Source: Paramecium sonneborni | Lineage: Eukaryota > Ciliophora > Oligohymenophorea > Peniculida > Parameciidae | Direction: 5' to 3' | Length of the DNA stretch: 64,000 nucleotides | NCBI GenBank assembly: GCA_905182985.1 | Contig: CAJJDN010000100.1 | Span: forward strand, 11,533-75,532 | Shown: positions 1 to 11,505 of the stretch, piece by piece | Position numbering within the stretch: the first letter of the stretch is position 1 | Layout of the letters: each line of letters starts with the position of its first letter | Translations under genes and position numbers: made by a program | Notes under the pieces: generated by a model | What the model was told of the DNA's origin: nothing | The model's input: the letters and a program-made list of their open reading frames with translations, nothing else | The model's database searches: none

Positions 1-760
1 TAATAGATGTAATGATAATAACGGTTAAATACATTCATTATAAGTATACAAATTAAATTTTATTAAGAAATCATAATCAATTTGCCTCATAAATTATTTA
101 ATTATTAATAAATTCCCTTTTTAAATTATTCATTTATTTTATTATATTTGAAATTAATTCATATTGAATTCATGATATGATTTTGAATATTAAGATGAAA
201 GCTTTGTTTTAGTTTTCTAAGACACAACTTCCTTCATTATATCTAAGAATAAAATTAATTAATGAAAAAATTAAATATTAATAATAAATGTATAAAAATT
301 CTAGTAAATAATAAAAATAACTCTACTATTTATTGCGATGAAAAAATTCGATAATTTAAAAAAAACTGGATCTGATTGTTTTTTTAACAAAATAATTTAA
401 TAGATTTATTAAATATTTGAGGGTAATAACTATTGTAATATGAAAAGTTAACTATTGCATAACAGTAATATGAATAATCTGATATATATGTTAACTTCTT
501 GAAATAGATTTTTCAAATAACAATTAATAATAGATAGAAAATCCAATATAATACATGACTTTACATTCAAAATATCAATTAGATCCTAAATAATGGAGAT
601 TACTTTTGTGAATCGTTGAAATTTAAAATTTAATTAATAATAATTGCCAACTTTAATAATATTTAAAAAAATTGATGGAGCAAGATTTCTGTCTTCATTT
701 TAATTTTTTAAAGAATTTACATATCTGATTCTTAGAGAAGTAATTTTCTCTCAATTGATT
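1..760. other. AT-rich stretch, no gene seen
   Basis: No open frame with protein-like composition was recognised on either strand, using TGA as the only stop. The stretch is strongly AT-rich with frequent TGA. No telomeric G4T2/G3T3-type repeat is present, so this is not a chromosome end. Confidence 0.5.
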
Positions 761-1197
761 ATGTCTCCTTTTTTTGGATCTCAAAATCCTAATACTCAAA
801 GTAAAATTATAAGATAATGTTACATTAAAAACCGATTGGTGTCATTAGTTCATCTATCGAAAAAAACTCAAAGTTTATTCGCTTGGCCTCAAATTCTATG
901 CTTCTGTTGAGTTTTTTAGGAAAAAATCTAGGTAATATCAATTTTGATTCAGTTTGTGTAAGAACCAAGTACTTAGCTTTTGTGAGACTGTGTTTTCTAA
1001 TACCTTTTTTCGTAAAGTTTCTATTGATTCATGCAATTTCAATAACTGATGAAGATGAAATAATTTTTGAAATAGTTTTGAGTGAAAATTAAGATGAATT
1101 TTATACTTTGAGTTTGTTTAATTAGGATTAAATCATATTTAGATAATTTAATTATTTTAATAGGATTAAGAACCTAGAGAAAGAAAATTTAATTTGA
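761..1197 (+). pseudogene. possible degraded gene in two overlapping frames
   Basis: Two overlapping frames look protein-like when TAA/TAG are read as Gln. The first runs from ATG at 761 to TGA at 908 (49 codons, starting MSPFFGSQNP). The second runs from ATG at 898 to TGA at 1195 (99 codons) and contains a hydrophobic stretch (FLIPFFVKFLLIHAISI) followed by an acidic segment. The overlap suggests one ancestral coding region broken by a frameshift, but no family was recognised and no short intron joins the two. It lies just upstream of the small MORN-like gene at 1250 and could be part of it. Chance open frames of this size do occur in such AT-rich DNA. Confidence 0.28.
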
Positions 1198-1249
1198 AAT
1201 TTAAGGATGAGGTTAGAATAATTTAAATAGCAAAAATTTTATCAATTAT

Positions 1250-1629
1250 ATGGTGCGAAACAGAGAGTTCAATTAACTCTGGAATTTGCAAGATTAAAAT
1301 AATAAAATAAACAATGTTGGCGAATACAATAGATATGGTAAAAAAAAAGGTAGGTGGGATATTATGTATTGCAAAGATGGAGATGAAGAATACATATAAA
1401 AGTAAAAAAAGTTCTTAATTATTTAAGTGGAGGTGGATCATATAATAATGAATAAGATAGAATTACAAGAAAAATAGGAGATTGGATAGAGTTAGTTGAT
1501 GAATCTAGGTGGATAGGATAGATAATTAATCTTGGTCAATATAATGAAGTTGGAATAAAAGCTGGAATTTGGGTAAAAATGGATTTAGATAAAAATAAAA
1601 AACTTGATGAAATCAAATATATTAATTGA
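1250..1629 (+). CDS. short MORN-like repeat protein (G-x-W / GGG-x-Y family)
   Basis: The model has ATG at 1250, TGA at 1627 and one 26-nt intron at 1402-1427 (GTA...AAG). Removing the intron gives exactly 118 codons (117 aa). The product has one and a half repeat modules: GEYNRYGKKKGRWDIMY, then after the intron GGGSYNNE, KIGDWIELVDE and GIKAGIWV. These match the modules of the larger genes at 8814 and 18193, and the intron sits at the same phase-2 position just before the GGG. Such modules resemble MORN repeats, which form small beta-hairpins; function is unknown. The protein is far shorter than its relatives, so it may be a truncated copy, or an earlier exon may be missed. The AAG acceptor is unusual for Paramecium. 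Confidence 0.6.
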
Positions 1630-2030
1630 ACATTCTAAATGTTTTATTGAAAATTAAATTTTTTAAAGTAATTTTGTAAGAATTTCGATTTTTTAATTTT
1701 TAGTTTTTGATTCATCAAGAATAACAATTAAATGAATATAATATTTAAAGCATCCCAAATTAGACTACTCGCGTAAACTTTTGTTGCTTCTTTTTGAATG
1801 ATTTCTAATAATTTATTATATAACAAAGATAGGGTCAGAACTTTATTTCTAATTAAGAAAAGATTGCGAGAATTTAATGCTGGAAAAAGATGGAGTAGTA
1901 AAAACAAATGATTAAATAAAAAATGAGAAATTTATGTGTTCGATGAATAAAAAACTTGCAATTTAAATGCAAAGTTTTATGCAGAAATCATGGATAATTT
2001 AAAATAAAATTTAATAATTTAATGAGTTTT
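1630..2030. other. intergenic, nothing recognised
   Basis: Short AT-rich gap with scattered TGA codons in all frames. No repeat, RNA gene or coding signal could be supported. Confidence 0.45.
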
Positions 2031-2790
2031 AAGTAGGTTTTTTAATTAATTAACGAAAATCAAAAGAAGAAGGTAGGATTTGTGGAAAAATTTTTTAAAA
2101 CAAAAACAAACAGATTGAAGAATTTAAGAAAATATTACATCAATTGAAATCATATACCATCTAATAATTAGATTAAGAATTTGGGAATAATAATAATTTA
2201 ACATATTTAATGAATACTCCTGCTTACACTATTATATCATTGATCTTCTTTTCTAGGCTTCTTAATATTAAAAATTATAACTTTTAAGTAATATCGGTGA
2301 GTTGTGTTAAATCTGCATTAATGTAGTTTACAATTTCTGATTGTTAGTAAAAAGGTTTGTCTAATATTAATTGGAAAATTTTAGAATCCTTTAAACTTTG
2401 AATTAATTTTAGCCATGCCTTCATTTTATGTTAGCCCTGATTATTATATTAAAATTATAACAGTTTTTTATAAATTTTAGAAAAGGGACTAGGAGAGCTC
2501 TGTTGTCAGAGAATTATGTAGTAATAATCAGAGAATTAAAGTTATAAAACAAAATTAAAAAATATGTCAATATAATAGCTTCAAAAGTCTAAGCAAACAA
2601 AGAATTCATAGATTTATAAAATGACAAAGAATATCAAAAGTTCTTTAGTCAAATTTAAGGTTTCACTTATAAAACTTAAGGTAGGCCATTGAATATAAAT
2701 TTTTTATTAATTTATTATAACTAAAATGGTATTCATATAAATCTTTAAGATGCAATCAAAAAATTAATTAAAATGCTAATATTCAATTGA
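2031..2790 (+). pseudogene. degraded or intron-containing coding region, family unknown
   Basis: Two successive long frames look like protein under the Gln code. The first ends at TGA 2399 and contains IEEFKKILHQLKSYTI and, from ATG 2210, a 63-codon tail. The second, in another frame, is open from about 2376 to TGA 2788 and contains YVVIIRELKLQNKIKKYV, KEYQKFFSQIQGF and DAIKKLIKMLIFN. The charged, lysine-rich composition is unlike the surrounding noise. I could not find a pair of short introns that joins them convincingly, so a frameshifted relic is the simpler reading. More coding-like scraps follow to about 3480. No domain was recognised. Confidence 0.35.
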
Positions 2791-3566
2791 AATAATATAG
2801 ATTTTATGGATTTAGCATTTAAGTTAAACTAAAAATGATGTTTTTATTAAAACAAAGGGGAATTGAAATATATTAGAGGAGGATTTATAATTGTATTGAT
2901 CAAAAATAATGAAAGATATAATATCTTAATTATATTCATAATTAATTATAGAACTTAGTTTTTTTCTAATTTTTTATTTCAGAAATAAATGATTTTAGAA
3001 ATATTAAAGTATTCAATAATTTGAGAATGGTTTAACTAAAATTAAAAGAGGTAAACAAAACTTTAGAAATATTAAGATTGTTATAAACATATCTAGTTTG
3101 ATTAAAACTATAAATTATTAGTAATTGAGATATTATTGATGAGGCAAGTAAAAAAAAATACAAGATTCATTAAGAATATCAAAATTATTAAAAAATATAG
3201 AGGATCGCTTCAATGTTATAAATGATTGTTTTAATCTCCATCTAATAGCTACAGAAATAAAAAACGTAATCCAATGAGTAAATAGTGGTTTGGTAATGAT
3301 TGAAGTAGGTTAGGCGAATTATAATGGAGGTTTAGAATTATGTCTTTGATATTAATAAATGAAATATAAAAGTCTTAAGCTGATTTTTGTAAAGAGTTTT
3401 AAAAGTGCAACATTAAAGAATATTTCAAAATTATTAATAATGTACTAGTTTTGAAGATGTTTCTTTAATTTGAATGATAAAATAAATTGTTTTAATAATA
3501 ATATATTATTACTATAACAATATAAGCAATCATTATTATAAAAGATAAAATTAAATTTATATTGAT
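2791..3566. other. coding-like scraps between genes
   Basis: No intact gene. Plus-strand pieces near 2870-2990 (containing RGGFIIVLIKNNERY) and near 3160-3350 (containing NIEDRFNVINDCFNLHL, then GQANYNGGLELCL) look like old protein, but they are separated by TGA codons and frame changes. They may continue the relic at 2031-2790. Confidence 0.3.
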
Positions 3567-5088
3567 TCATTGAGTGAACTTCTTCTTTTACCAATTAAAA
3601 TGTAATTAAGGCATTTTAATATTAGTAAATGGTTAAACAATTTCATCATTAAATTCAAGATTAATACCTAAAAAAATTTTGCTAAAAATTATACAAAATT
3701 GTTACGCTTTAACCTCTTTGCATATAAGAAGTAAGTAATTCTTAATTTTTATAGTATAATTATTTAATTTTGGGATATCAAATTGTCCTTGTATTTTAAT
3801 TAGCTTCAATTCATTTTTATTAGTGTAACCTTTAATTCTGATCGACTCGCTGTTTGAACTATCAACTATGCAAGCTAATAATAAATAAAATATTTTTGGA
3901 ATAGTATTTATGAAATAATCTGAACCAAAAAGTTGAATTGTAGTGTTTGGATAACAAAATTTTTAAATTTTTTACAAAGATTTCTCAAGACTGATTATTT
4001 TTGATGTTATTTATTAACTCCAAATTGATGTGATTATTTATTAAATTAACACCTTATTAGCTAAGTTATGGAATTAATCATAATTAAAAGGTATATTTTA
4101 CTTAATTATTTTAATAAAAACAGTTAATAATTTTAAATACAATTAACATACTTTCTGGACTTCCTCATTTTAAAATTATACATGTTATTATCTGATCTAA
4201 ATTAGGATAGTCGGCTAATTTCCAAGAAATATAGAAAAATCAACTGACATTAATTAATTATCAAACTTTATATTTATTGAATGATTCATAATTTCCAAAT
4301 ATTTTTATGAGAATTCTTATAATTTCTAAAATAAATATTATTCTAATGACCTATTATCCACTTTGGCCTCCCTTAAAAATTTCATGACATCTTCTTATGA
4401 TTGAATGGATTACGAAAAAGTGGAAGTAACATTTTAAAATTTTAATTTTTCGATTTGATAATTGATTAAGATAAATTTTTAATTATGAAGAATTTATTTT
4501 AGAATATTTTCCCATCTTTAATCAATTTTAGTTAAAAGGAATTGAGATCTTGTTGCTTTATGATATAAATAGACAATAATTATTAATGTTAAATTAATTC
4601 CAAACCCCAAAATAATAGTTGTAATATCAAAGCTTGAACTATTCTAGATAAGATGAAATAATCTAAGTGAATACAATAAAATAATTGTTATTATTGAATC
4701 TAAAAAATTCAATTCCAAGTATATTGATAATGTTGATAGCCATTTAATTTGCTCCCCTAAAGTGCATAGTTGCAGAATCTAATTGATCATCAAAGAAAAT
4801 CACAGAAATTGAAAAAAAAATATTGAGGTATATGATTAATCCTCGTTAGTGATAATCTTTATTAATATTAAAGAATTTTGAAAAAGCTAGTAATGGCACA
4901 ATTCCTAGTAAAGGGTAAACTACTGCATAATTTTTATAAATTAATGCAATAGTTGATTTAATGATCGTAAGCGCAAAAAAAGTGAGCAACAATATTTTGA
5001 TATGGGTTTTTCTTTTTGGTGATTAATGTTCTTGTTAGTATTTCTATTCAATAGACTGATCTAAAAATTTCAGTGTTATTTTATGCAT
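3567..5088 (-). CDS. multi-pass membrane protein, possible degenerate histidine-kinase-like core
   Basis: The minus-strand model starts at ATG 5088 and ends at TGA 3567, with one 31-nt GTA...TAG intron near 4650. The spliced length is exactly 497 codons (496 aa). The N-terminal third is hydrophobic with several likely membrane segments (for example ILLLTFFALTIIKST, IIYLNIFFSISVIFF and TTIILGFGINLTLIIIVY). A basic linker and a soluble C-terminal half follow. The order of segments there (TIPKIFYLLLACIVDSSN, IRIKGYT, LLLICKEVKAQQF) recalls a GHKL/HATPase fold whose catalytic boxes have been lost. That comparison is an inference from layout only; no H-box or G-box is seen. It stands alone among degraded genes yet has no in-frame stop, which argues that it is functional. 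Confidence 0.72.
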
Positions 5089-5387
5089 TCCAGATTATAA
5101 ATAATAATTAATATATATTATAAAATAATAAGAAGTTTAATTTATAATAAAGAATTTTTTATTTGATTACTATTTTTAAAATAATTTCATTAATTTAATA
5201 TAATTGCAATGGTGTTCACAAAGATATTTTTATTTTGTCAATTTGTCAATATTAGTTTTTAATCATTGTAAAATTATATTTATGATTGTAAAGAATATAA
5301 AAAGAAGAAAATAATAATTAAATATTATTAAATACTTAATTAAAATAAAGAAATACCAAAAGTATTAAAAGTGTACAAAAGAAGACA
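5089..5387. other. upstream region of the minus-strand membrane gene
   Basis: About 300 bp of very AT-rich sequence separates the membrane gene from the relic at 5388. No motif could be supported. Confidence 0.4.
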
Positions 5388-6160
5388 ATGAAAACTAGTT
5401 TCACACACCCAAAGGCACTTAACTAACTTTATTTCTTAAATCTATCAAAAGAAGAGTTTTAAATCATCTAAAATGGAGAGCTTTATTACTATAATTGATT
5501 TCGAATATCTGAAGCTATAAATATTTGAGCATTAAGTTAAAGAATTCAAGATCATAGTTGCAGAATGAAAACGCGTCTTTTTAAGTAAGTTTTATTGCAA
5601 TCTTTAGTACAAAATTATGATTCTCAAGAGCAAATTTAAAAAGATTAAATTAAACATAAGGACAAGTTTATTAAGAAATTTTAATGGTTAACTGAAGAAT
5701 ACATATTATATTGTTATTAAATTAATTGACTAATAAAAATAATTAGATTAAATCATCATCTTAATTATTTCAATTTATATTTTAAAGATTTTAGATAAAA
5801 GCAAATTTTTAGAAAACTTGATGTTAAAATGTTGCAACATTTTTATTATTTTTTATCTTTTAATAAATACTATATATTGAATCTAAAATGAAATCTAGTT
5901 TATTACTAAAAAAAGGAATTGATAAACTAAATTAATCATGGCAAATGCAAAAGTTTTATTCTGAGTTTTTAATATGATGGCCTGGTATCTTTCTCCTATT
6001 CAAATATAAATAATAAGGATTGTTTAAAGATGAATAGTAAATTAATTAGTCAGTAGAAGTCTTTAAATTAACTAAAAAGAAGGGAATAAAAAACTTTTTA
6101 TAATATATAAATCCTATTTTATTAAGAATATAAATTTAAAAAAAATTAAATTTAAAAGAT
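5388..6160 (+). pseudogene. degraded gene with in-frame TGA stops
   Basis: From ATG 5388 the frame reads like a protein (starting MKTSFTHPKALNQ) to TGA at 5496. The same frame remains protein-like past that stop and past a second one, with SCRMKTRLFKQVLL and DKFIKKFQWLTEEYIL, ending near 5726. A further piece at about 5888-6120 contains KKGIDKLNQSWQMQKFY and, after another TGA, WPGIFLLFKYKQQGLF. Some of these TGA codons may have arisen from TGG, since the flanking residues fit around a tryptophan; this is inference. No domain was recognised. It is most simply a decaying single-copy gene. Confidence 0.35.
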
Positions 6161-6457
6161 ATATTACCATAACACTAAAATATTTGATATGAATTAATAT
6201 TTTCAAAATTAAAAATGGTCAATATTCATTACTAAATACTTTAATACTTTCTATTTGTACACAGGATATAGATAAAATAATAATTAGATAAAGTTATATA
6301 TGATTTAATCAAAAAAAAGGTATTTACATTGAATATTTGAAATTGATAATATTCTATATAAAATTGATTCTGTAAAAACTAATAGTGAGTAAAATCTGTG
6401 TTTTTTAAATAAAATAAAGTTTGATGAAAATAATTAAAATAAATTTAATTATTAACT

Positions 6458-6652
6458 TCATTCAATAGCTTCATCTTCTTCTAATCCATATTCCTCATAG
6501 TTTTTACAAAGTGTCAATAAATCTTCTCTACATTGAAACATTTCTCCAAATTCACATCCATCTCCATAAATCTAATGAGCAAAGGCTCTTTTATTATAGA
6601 GTTGATCATATTTTATTCCTAGATTATCAATTGAATTGTTACAGAAGCGTCA
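6458..6652 (-). pseudogene. C-terminal gene fragment, acidic end
   Basis: A minus-strand frame ending at TGA 6458 reads about 64 codons back to a TGA. It contains IKYDQLYNKRAFAHQIYG and the acidic tail EEYGLEEDEAIE. Composition is protein-like and the frame has no ATG near its start, so this is probably the last exon or remnant of a lost gene. Family unknown. Confidence 0.28.
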
Positions 6653-6696
6653 TTTTTGTGAGGCTTGCATATTAATAAAATCAGATTTTGATTAGG

Positions 6697-6891
6697 AAGA
6701 TTCCATCAGAAATAGAAGATATTTATTTTTTAGATATTAATCCTTTAAGAACTCTATTAATTGGAAGCGATAAATTTGGATCAATTTATCTATGGAATTT
6801 AGCATCATCTGGCATAGCAATTAATCAAATTTAACCATAAAAAATTAAAATGACTACATTTAAGAATTTACATTAGTCCCAATTGAAATGA
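6697..6891 (+). pseudogene. WD40 repeat fragment
   Basis: An open frame ending at TGA 6889 encodes one recognisable WD40 blade: LRTLLIGSDKFGSIYLWNL, with the usual hydrophobic strand, the G-S-D turn and the terminal [IV]-x-L-W motif. Nothing before or after completes a propeller, so this is a remnant of a WD40 gene. Intact WD40 genes occur at 51.6-62.1 kb and from 62.8 kb. Confidence 0.42.
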
Positions 6892-8813
6892 ATTTTCCTA
6901 TTATTGATTCTGTTGCGCTTAAATATTCACATTTTCTTATTTTTATTTAAGTTTCTATGCCTTCTTTTTAATTTTCTTTTACCATCTATTGTTCTTACTT
7001 GCATTTTCCTTTATTTTTGTAATTTTTGATATCATATTCATATATATAAAAAATCCAAAGAATGAATATAATGTGAAATTTTAGTAACCTAAATAGTTGA
7101 TTGTTATTTCATTAAAACAAAAAAATTGATGAATTTTTTCACCTTCAGCAAAGTAATGAATTTTAATTTCTATTTAAAGGAACATTTATATTTTTTCTGA
7201 AGCAGAACATATAAAAGTAAAGAAATTGTTTTTATTTTTAAACTAGCCAATATTAATTTGTTAAGAATGTATTAAAAACAAAAATTATCTCTGTGTGGCA
7301 TCTTACAGTAAATGAGCATGTAGTATCAACTGAAATACATTTTACTCTATCTGAATATGTAAAAATGCTTTGTAGGTTTACTTAACAAGTGGCAACCATT
7401 ATGATACATTCCATAATCATCTTTTTGATAGTTCATTAAGGATCAAATGTTTTAAAAATTTCATAATTGAATTAAACTTTCAAAGTTGTATAATTTGGAT
7501 TATAATTTGGTATCAGAATTTGAATATTTATTAATAATTTTATTAACCTAATCTAATGGATATATCAATTATTTAATACTCAAAAATTAATATTATATTT
7601 TGTAAATATTACAGTATAGAAAATATCTTATAATAATTAAAAACAAGTATAATTTAATTAAAATAATATAAAAAAGTAATACTCTCATGATAAGTAATTC
7701 AAATGATTTAGTTTCTGCTATATACAATATCATATGTCCGAATAAAACTTATGATATATAAAACACTACAGCACCATGTGAGTTCAAGAACATCCAATCA
7801 TTATGATTATTCAAAACAGATTTATATTATTTTTTTCAATAAGTGTTTTAAGATCCTGGAATCATCATTTTTTAATTTACAAAATTGTCATAGAGCTAAG
7901 CTAAGTTATTATCTAAAAAACATAAAATTTTTTACTTTCCTTTTCAAATTAATTTAACAAGTTAAAATTATAATTCTTTTAGATTATTAAAATTCACATA
8001 TGTATATCTTTTTGATATTCCAAAAGAGTTTATTAAATTTTTAAATTACTTAAGACTAAAAAACTAGCAAACTTGTATATATTTCTTTATAAATTGACTA
8101 TATTTTAAACAATTATTTTGATATTTTTTTAGAATTAATTGATGACTACCTAAGATTATAAATATGTTTGATCTTCCAAACAGATATTTATTTGTTCCAC
8201 AACTCCTTCCCTCTAAGGTTTTTGTATTTTAAACTTGCTTGATGAAGGACGTTGAAAGAGGTTTTTAGTGTTCGTTGATACCAGGATTATTAGTTACGAT
8301 TCTTTAATTAGATTTTTTTTTATAATTTAGTCAACGATAAATTAGAAGAAGAAATTTTTGAAATTAAAAAAAATAGCATTATAAACTATTAAAAAATTCA
8401 GACTTTTTTCATAGAGGTTTCTAAAAAAAGTACGATTATATAATATAAAATGCAACATAATGTATTAATTAATAAGACCATTCTAAATGTTATCATCAAA
8501 AATATCTGAATAACTTTTTATAATATTTGAATTATAGAATTCAATTAATATTAAAAAATGAGCAATTAATTTGAAAATCAAAATATTTGCTAAGAGATTT
8601 AAACTTTCAAAGAAAAGCCCTAAAATTATGTTGTGGATGCATGGAATTATTACAAAGATATGAAAATAAAAATACAAATTTAAATCACAATTACTAAAGA
8701 TGACTATATAATTTATTCTAGTAACGGAGCGATTTTGAGGGCGTAAATATTATTTAAAGTTACATAGAGAAAAATTTAATGATGCTTCTAACAATCCAAT
8801 AATATTTAAAAAT
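6892..8813. other. gene-poor stretch with weak coding-like scraps
   Basis: No gene could be supported. Around 7280-7450 two plus-strand pieces (WHLTVNEHVVSTEIHF and VYLTSGNHYDTFHNH, in different frames) loosely recall the end of an OTU-type cysteine protease, but the match is too short to call. The frame from ATG 7751 to about 8240 is open when TAA/TAG are Gln, but its composition looks random. The last 80 bp holds the leader of the MORN-like gene. Confidence 0.35.
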
Positions 8814-10752
8814 ATGGAACAGATTCGACATCTTTCTTGGGAAAGTGATAACAGGTTTAATGAAAAGAAAAATGGAAAAAGTATTGCTTTTTGGAATGGA
8901 AATACTTTAATAAATGTTGGTGGGTACTACAAAAAAGGTTTAAGGCAAGGTTAATGGAAAGAACTGATGAAACATTATGGAAGGTAAAGAAAATTAAACT
9001 ACAATAATTAATAGTGAAGCTAAAGTTTTTGAATTTGGAGAGTATTATAATGATAGAAGAATAAGAAAATGGATATATATTTACAACAATAAAAAAATGT
9101 ACTGATATTAAAAATTATAGCGATGGCGGTTCCTATAATACCTAAGGATTAAAGTAAGGTAAATGGAATGAATTAAGTGATAATTTTTAGAATCAAGCTT
9201 AAGTCACTTATATTGGCGAATATGATTTAAAAGGTATGAAAATAGGTAAATGGGATATTATGTATTAATAAAAATAAATGTAAATCTTATAAATTATAAA
9301 ATAATATGTCAGTGGGGGTGGTTAATATGATTATATAAAAGCTTAGAAGATCGGGAAATGGATTGAGTTGTGTGAAGAGTTTGAGCATAGTAATTAAGTC
9401 ACTTATATTGGTGAATATGATAAGAAGGCTATGAAAGTTGGTAGATGGGATATATGGTTTTAAGAGATTTGTGGAAAAAAAGAATATAAATCTATGTAAA
9501 TCTTATTGAAGTATATGTTAGTGGGGGTGGGTTATATGATAATTTAGGGGGTGAGAAAAAAATTGGAAGTTGGATTGAATTGTGGAAAGGTTTTTAAAAT
9601 GATTCTTAGGTCACTTATAAAGGTGAATATAATGAGCAAGGAATGAAAGTAGGTAGATGGGAAATATGGTTTTAATAGATTTGTGGAAAAAAAGATTATA
9701 AATAAATGTAAATTTTTTTGAAGTATAGAAAAAAACAAGTGGCGGTGGATTATATGATAACTTAGAGGGTGATAAAAAATTTGGAACATGGATAGAATAG
9801 TGGAATGGTTTTTCGAAGGATTCTTAGCTCACTTATAAAGGTGAATATGATAATAAAAGTCAAAAGGTAGGTAGATGGGATATTTTGTATTAGGGGGAAT
9901 ATGATTTGGAATTTTAGCAAATGTAAATATTATGTCATAAAAATAAATATTAGTGGGGGTGGATTATACAAAGAAGGTTAGGTAAAGATTGAGATGTGGA
10001 TTGAGTTATGGGATGGCTTTTGGAATGAAGCTTAAGTCACTTATAATGGTTAATATGATTCCAAAGGTATGAAGATAGGTAGATGGGATATTATGTATTG
10101 CAAAAAGGGAGAACATCAATATTAATAAATGTAAATCTGATAATTTATATATCAAAATGTAAGTGGAGGGGGATTGTATGATTATGAAAAGGGTTAAAAA
10201 ATTGGCAAATGGATCGAGATCTTTGAAGGGTTTTACTATAGGAAAAAAGTCATCAATATTGGTGAATATGATTAAAAAGGAATGAAAGTAGGTAGATGGG
10301 ATATTTGGTTTTAGGAGATTTTTGAAAAAAAAGAATTTAAATAAATGTAAATATTATTGAAGTATAGAATCTTATTTTAGTGGTGGGGGATTATATTAAA
10401 AGGGTCAAAAGGTCGGAAAGTGGGAGGAATTAGATGACAGGTTTGAAGAATAGAATTAAGTTATTTATAAAGGTGAGTATAATTAAAAAGGTATAAAAAT
10501 AAATAGATGGGATATTTTTTTTAAACGAGAATATGACAAAGAATATAAATAAATGTAAATATCATAAAATGATATATTAGTGGTGGTGGATTTTATGAAG
10601 AGGGGCTAAAGATTGGAGATTGGGAAGAATTATGTGACAAATTTTATCTCAAGAAATACTTCATCCTCATTGGGGCCTATGATTAAAAAGGTATAAAAGT
10701 TGGCTTATGGGTTGAAAGAAAATATGATTAAAAAAAGCAGGATTTATATTGA
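8814..10752 (+). CDS. MORN-like repeat protein with an intron in every repeat
   Basis: ATG at 8814 is the first in frame after a TGA at about 8743; the stop is TGA 10750. Nine introns of 22-34 nt are predicted: 8984-9014, 9099-9120, 9280-9312, 9496-9521, 9708-9739, 9923-9953, 10131-10163, 10347-10380 and 10555-10580. Splicing gives exactly 557 codons (556 aa). After a short N-terminal part the protein is about eight copies of a ~61-residue module: I-GGG-x-Y, KIGKWIEL, a variable link, VTY-x-GEYD and KVGRWDI. The motifs resemble MORN repeats, known to form beta-hairpin arrays that bind membranes or scaffold proteins; the role here is unknown. No signal peptide or membrane segment is seen. All nine introns are phase 2, and internal exons are multiples of three. 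Confidence 0.84.
8984..10580 (+). repeat. tandem array of exon-plus-intron units
   Basis: The gene is built from ~210-bp units, each an exon of mostly 174-186 bp followed by an intron of 26-34 bp. From intron 3 onward every intron begins GTAAAT and lies just before the codon for the first Gly of GGG. Several introns also share internal sequence (introns 4, 5 and 8 all contain TTGAAGTATA), so introns were duplicated together with their exons. Confidence 0.82.
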
Positions 10753-11505
10753 TTCAAACAATTTTTTAATCAAAAAAATAAATAAAATCTTTCTAATAAT
10801 AAAATAAAATTAGCTAACTATAAACAATATAATTGAGGTTAGTTTTTATTTATGATAAATGAAGAGAATTCCTATAAATAGAATAAATAAATACAAAACA
10901 TTAATTTGAATTTATTCAATATTAATAAAAATAAGATAATTCTAAAATACCTTATCTTTTCATTTATCTGAATATGGAAAGTTGAATACTTTTTCATGTT
11001 TTAAGCAAAAAATCTACTTGAGACTCCATATTTTTATTATAATGCTTAAGCCTACTTATTTTATATCTTTCATTGATTATAAACTTTATTAATATAACTA
11101 AATTAGTTTACATGAAAAAAAAATCCAAAAATTTTTAAAGTAACAGTGTTAAGTATTTAAATTATTTTTTTATGTCAATATTCTATTTAAGCTTTAATAA
11201 GATTGATGTATTACATAATTAAGCTTTTAGACTTAAATTACTTCTTAATTTTAAAGATATTTTCATATTAAATTAAACAAAAATCATTAAGAGGCATCAA
11301 AAAATGATATCTTACTTAAAAATAGATTTGTGTGGTTTTTTATTTTTAATTAAAATGAAAATTTAATTTAAATTAAGAAATACTAATTTTATCATTATTT
11401 AAGATCTAAATAATTATAAAAGTAATTATAAATACTCAACAAATGTAATCAAGTAATAAATAATTTTATAAATTATAAAGAATTCGAAAATATATTTAAA
11501 TTAAA
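10753..11505. other. convergent intergenic region
   Basis: About 750 bp lies between two convergent genes (stops at 10752 and 11506). It is AT-rich with no coding signal. It presumably holds both 3' ends, but no specific terminator or poly(A) signal can be claimed. Confidence 0.45.

Noticed and set aside
7280..7450. OTU-type cysteine protease
   Set aside because: Only two short, frame-shifted similarities and no catalytic Cys region; too weak to annotate as a gene.
7751..8240. 165-codon open frame on the plus strand
   Set aside because: Its composition is random-looking and hydrophobic; in such AT-rich DNA with TGA as the only stop, frames of this length are expected by chance.
8984..10580. 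CRISPR-like or minisatellite array
   Set aside because: The ~210-bp units vary in sequence as coding repeats do, with conserved codons and introns; this is a nuclear ciliate gene.
8814..10752. Pseudogene, because many frames and TGA codons interrupt a plain reading
   Set aside because: Nine short introns remove every interruption and leave an exact number of codons with repeat motifs in register.
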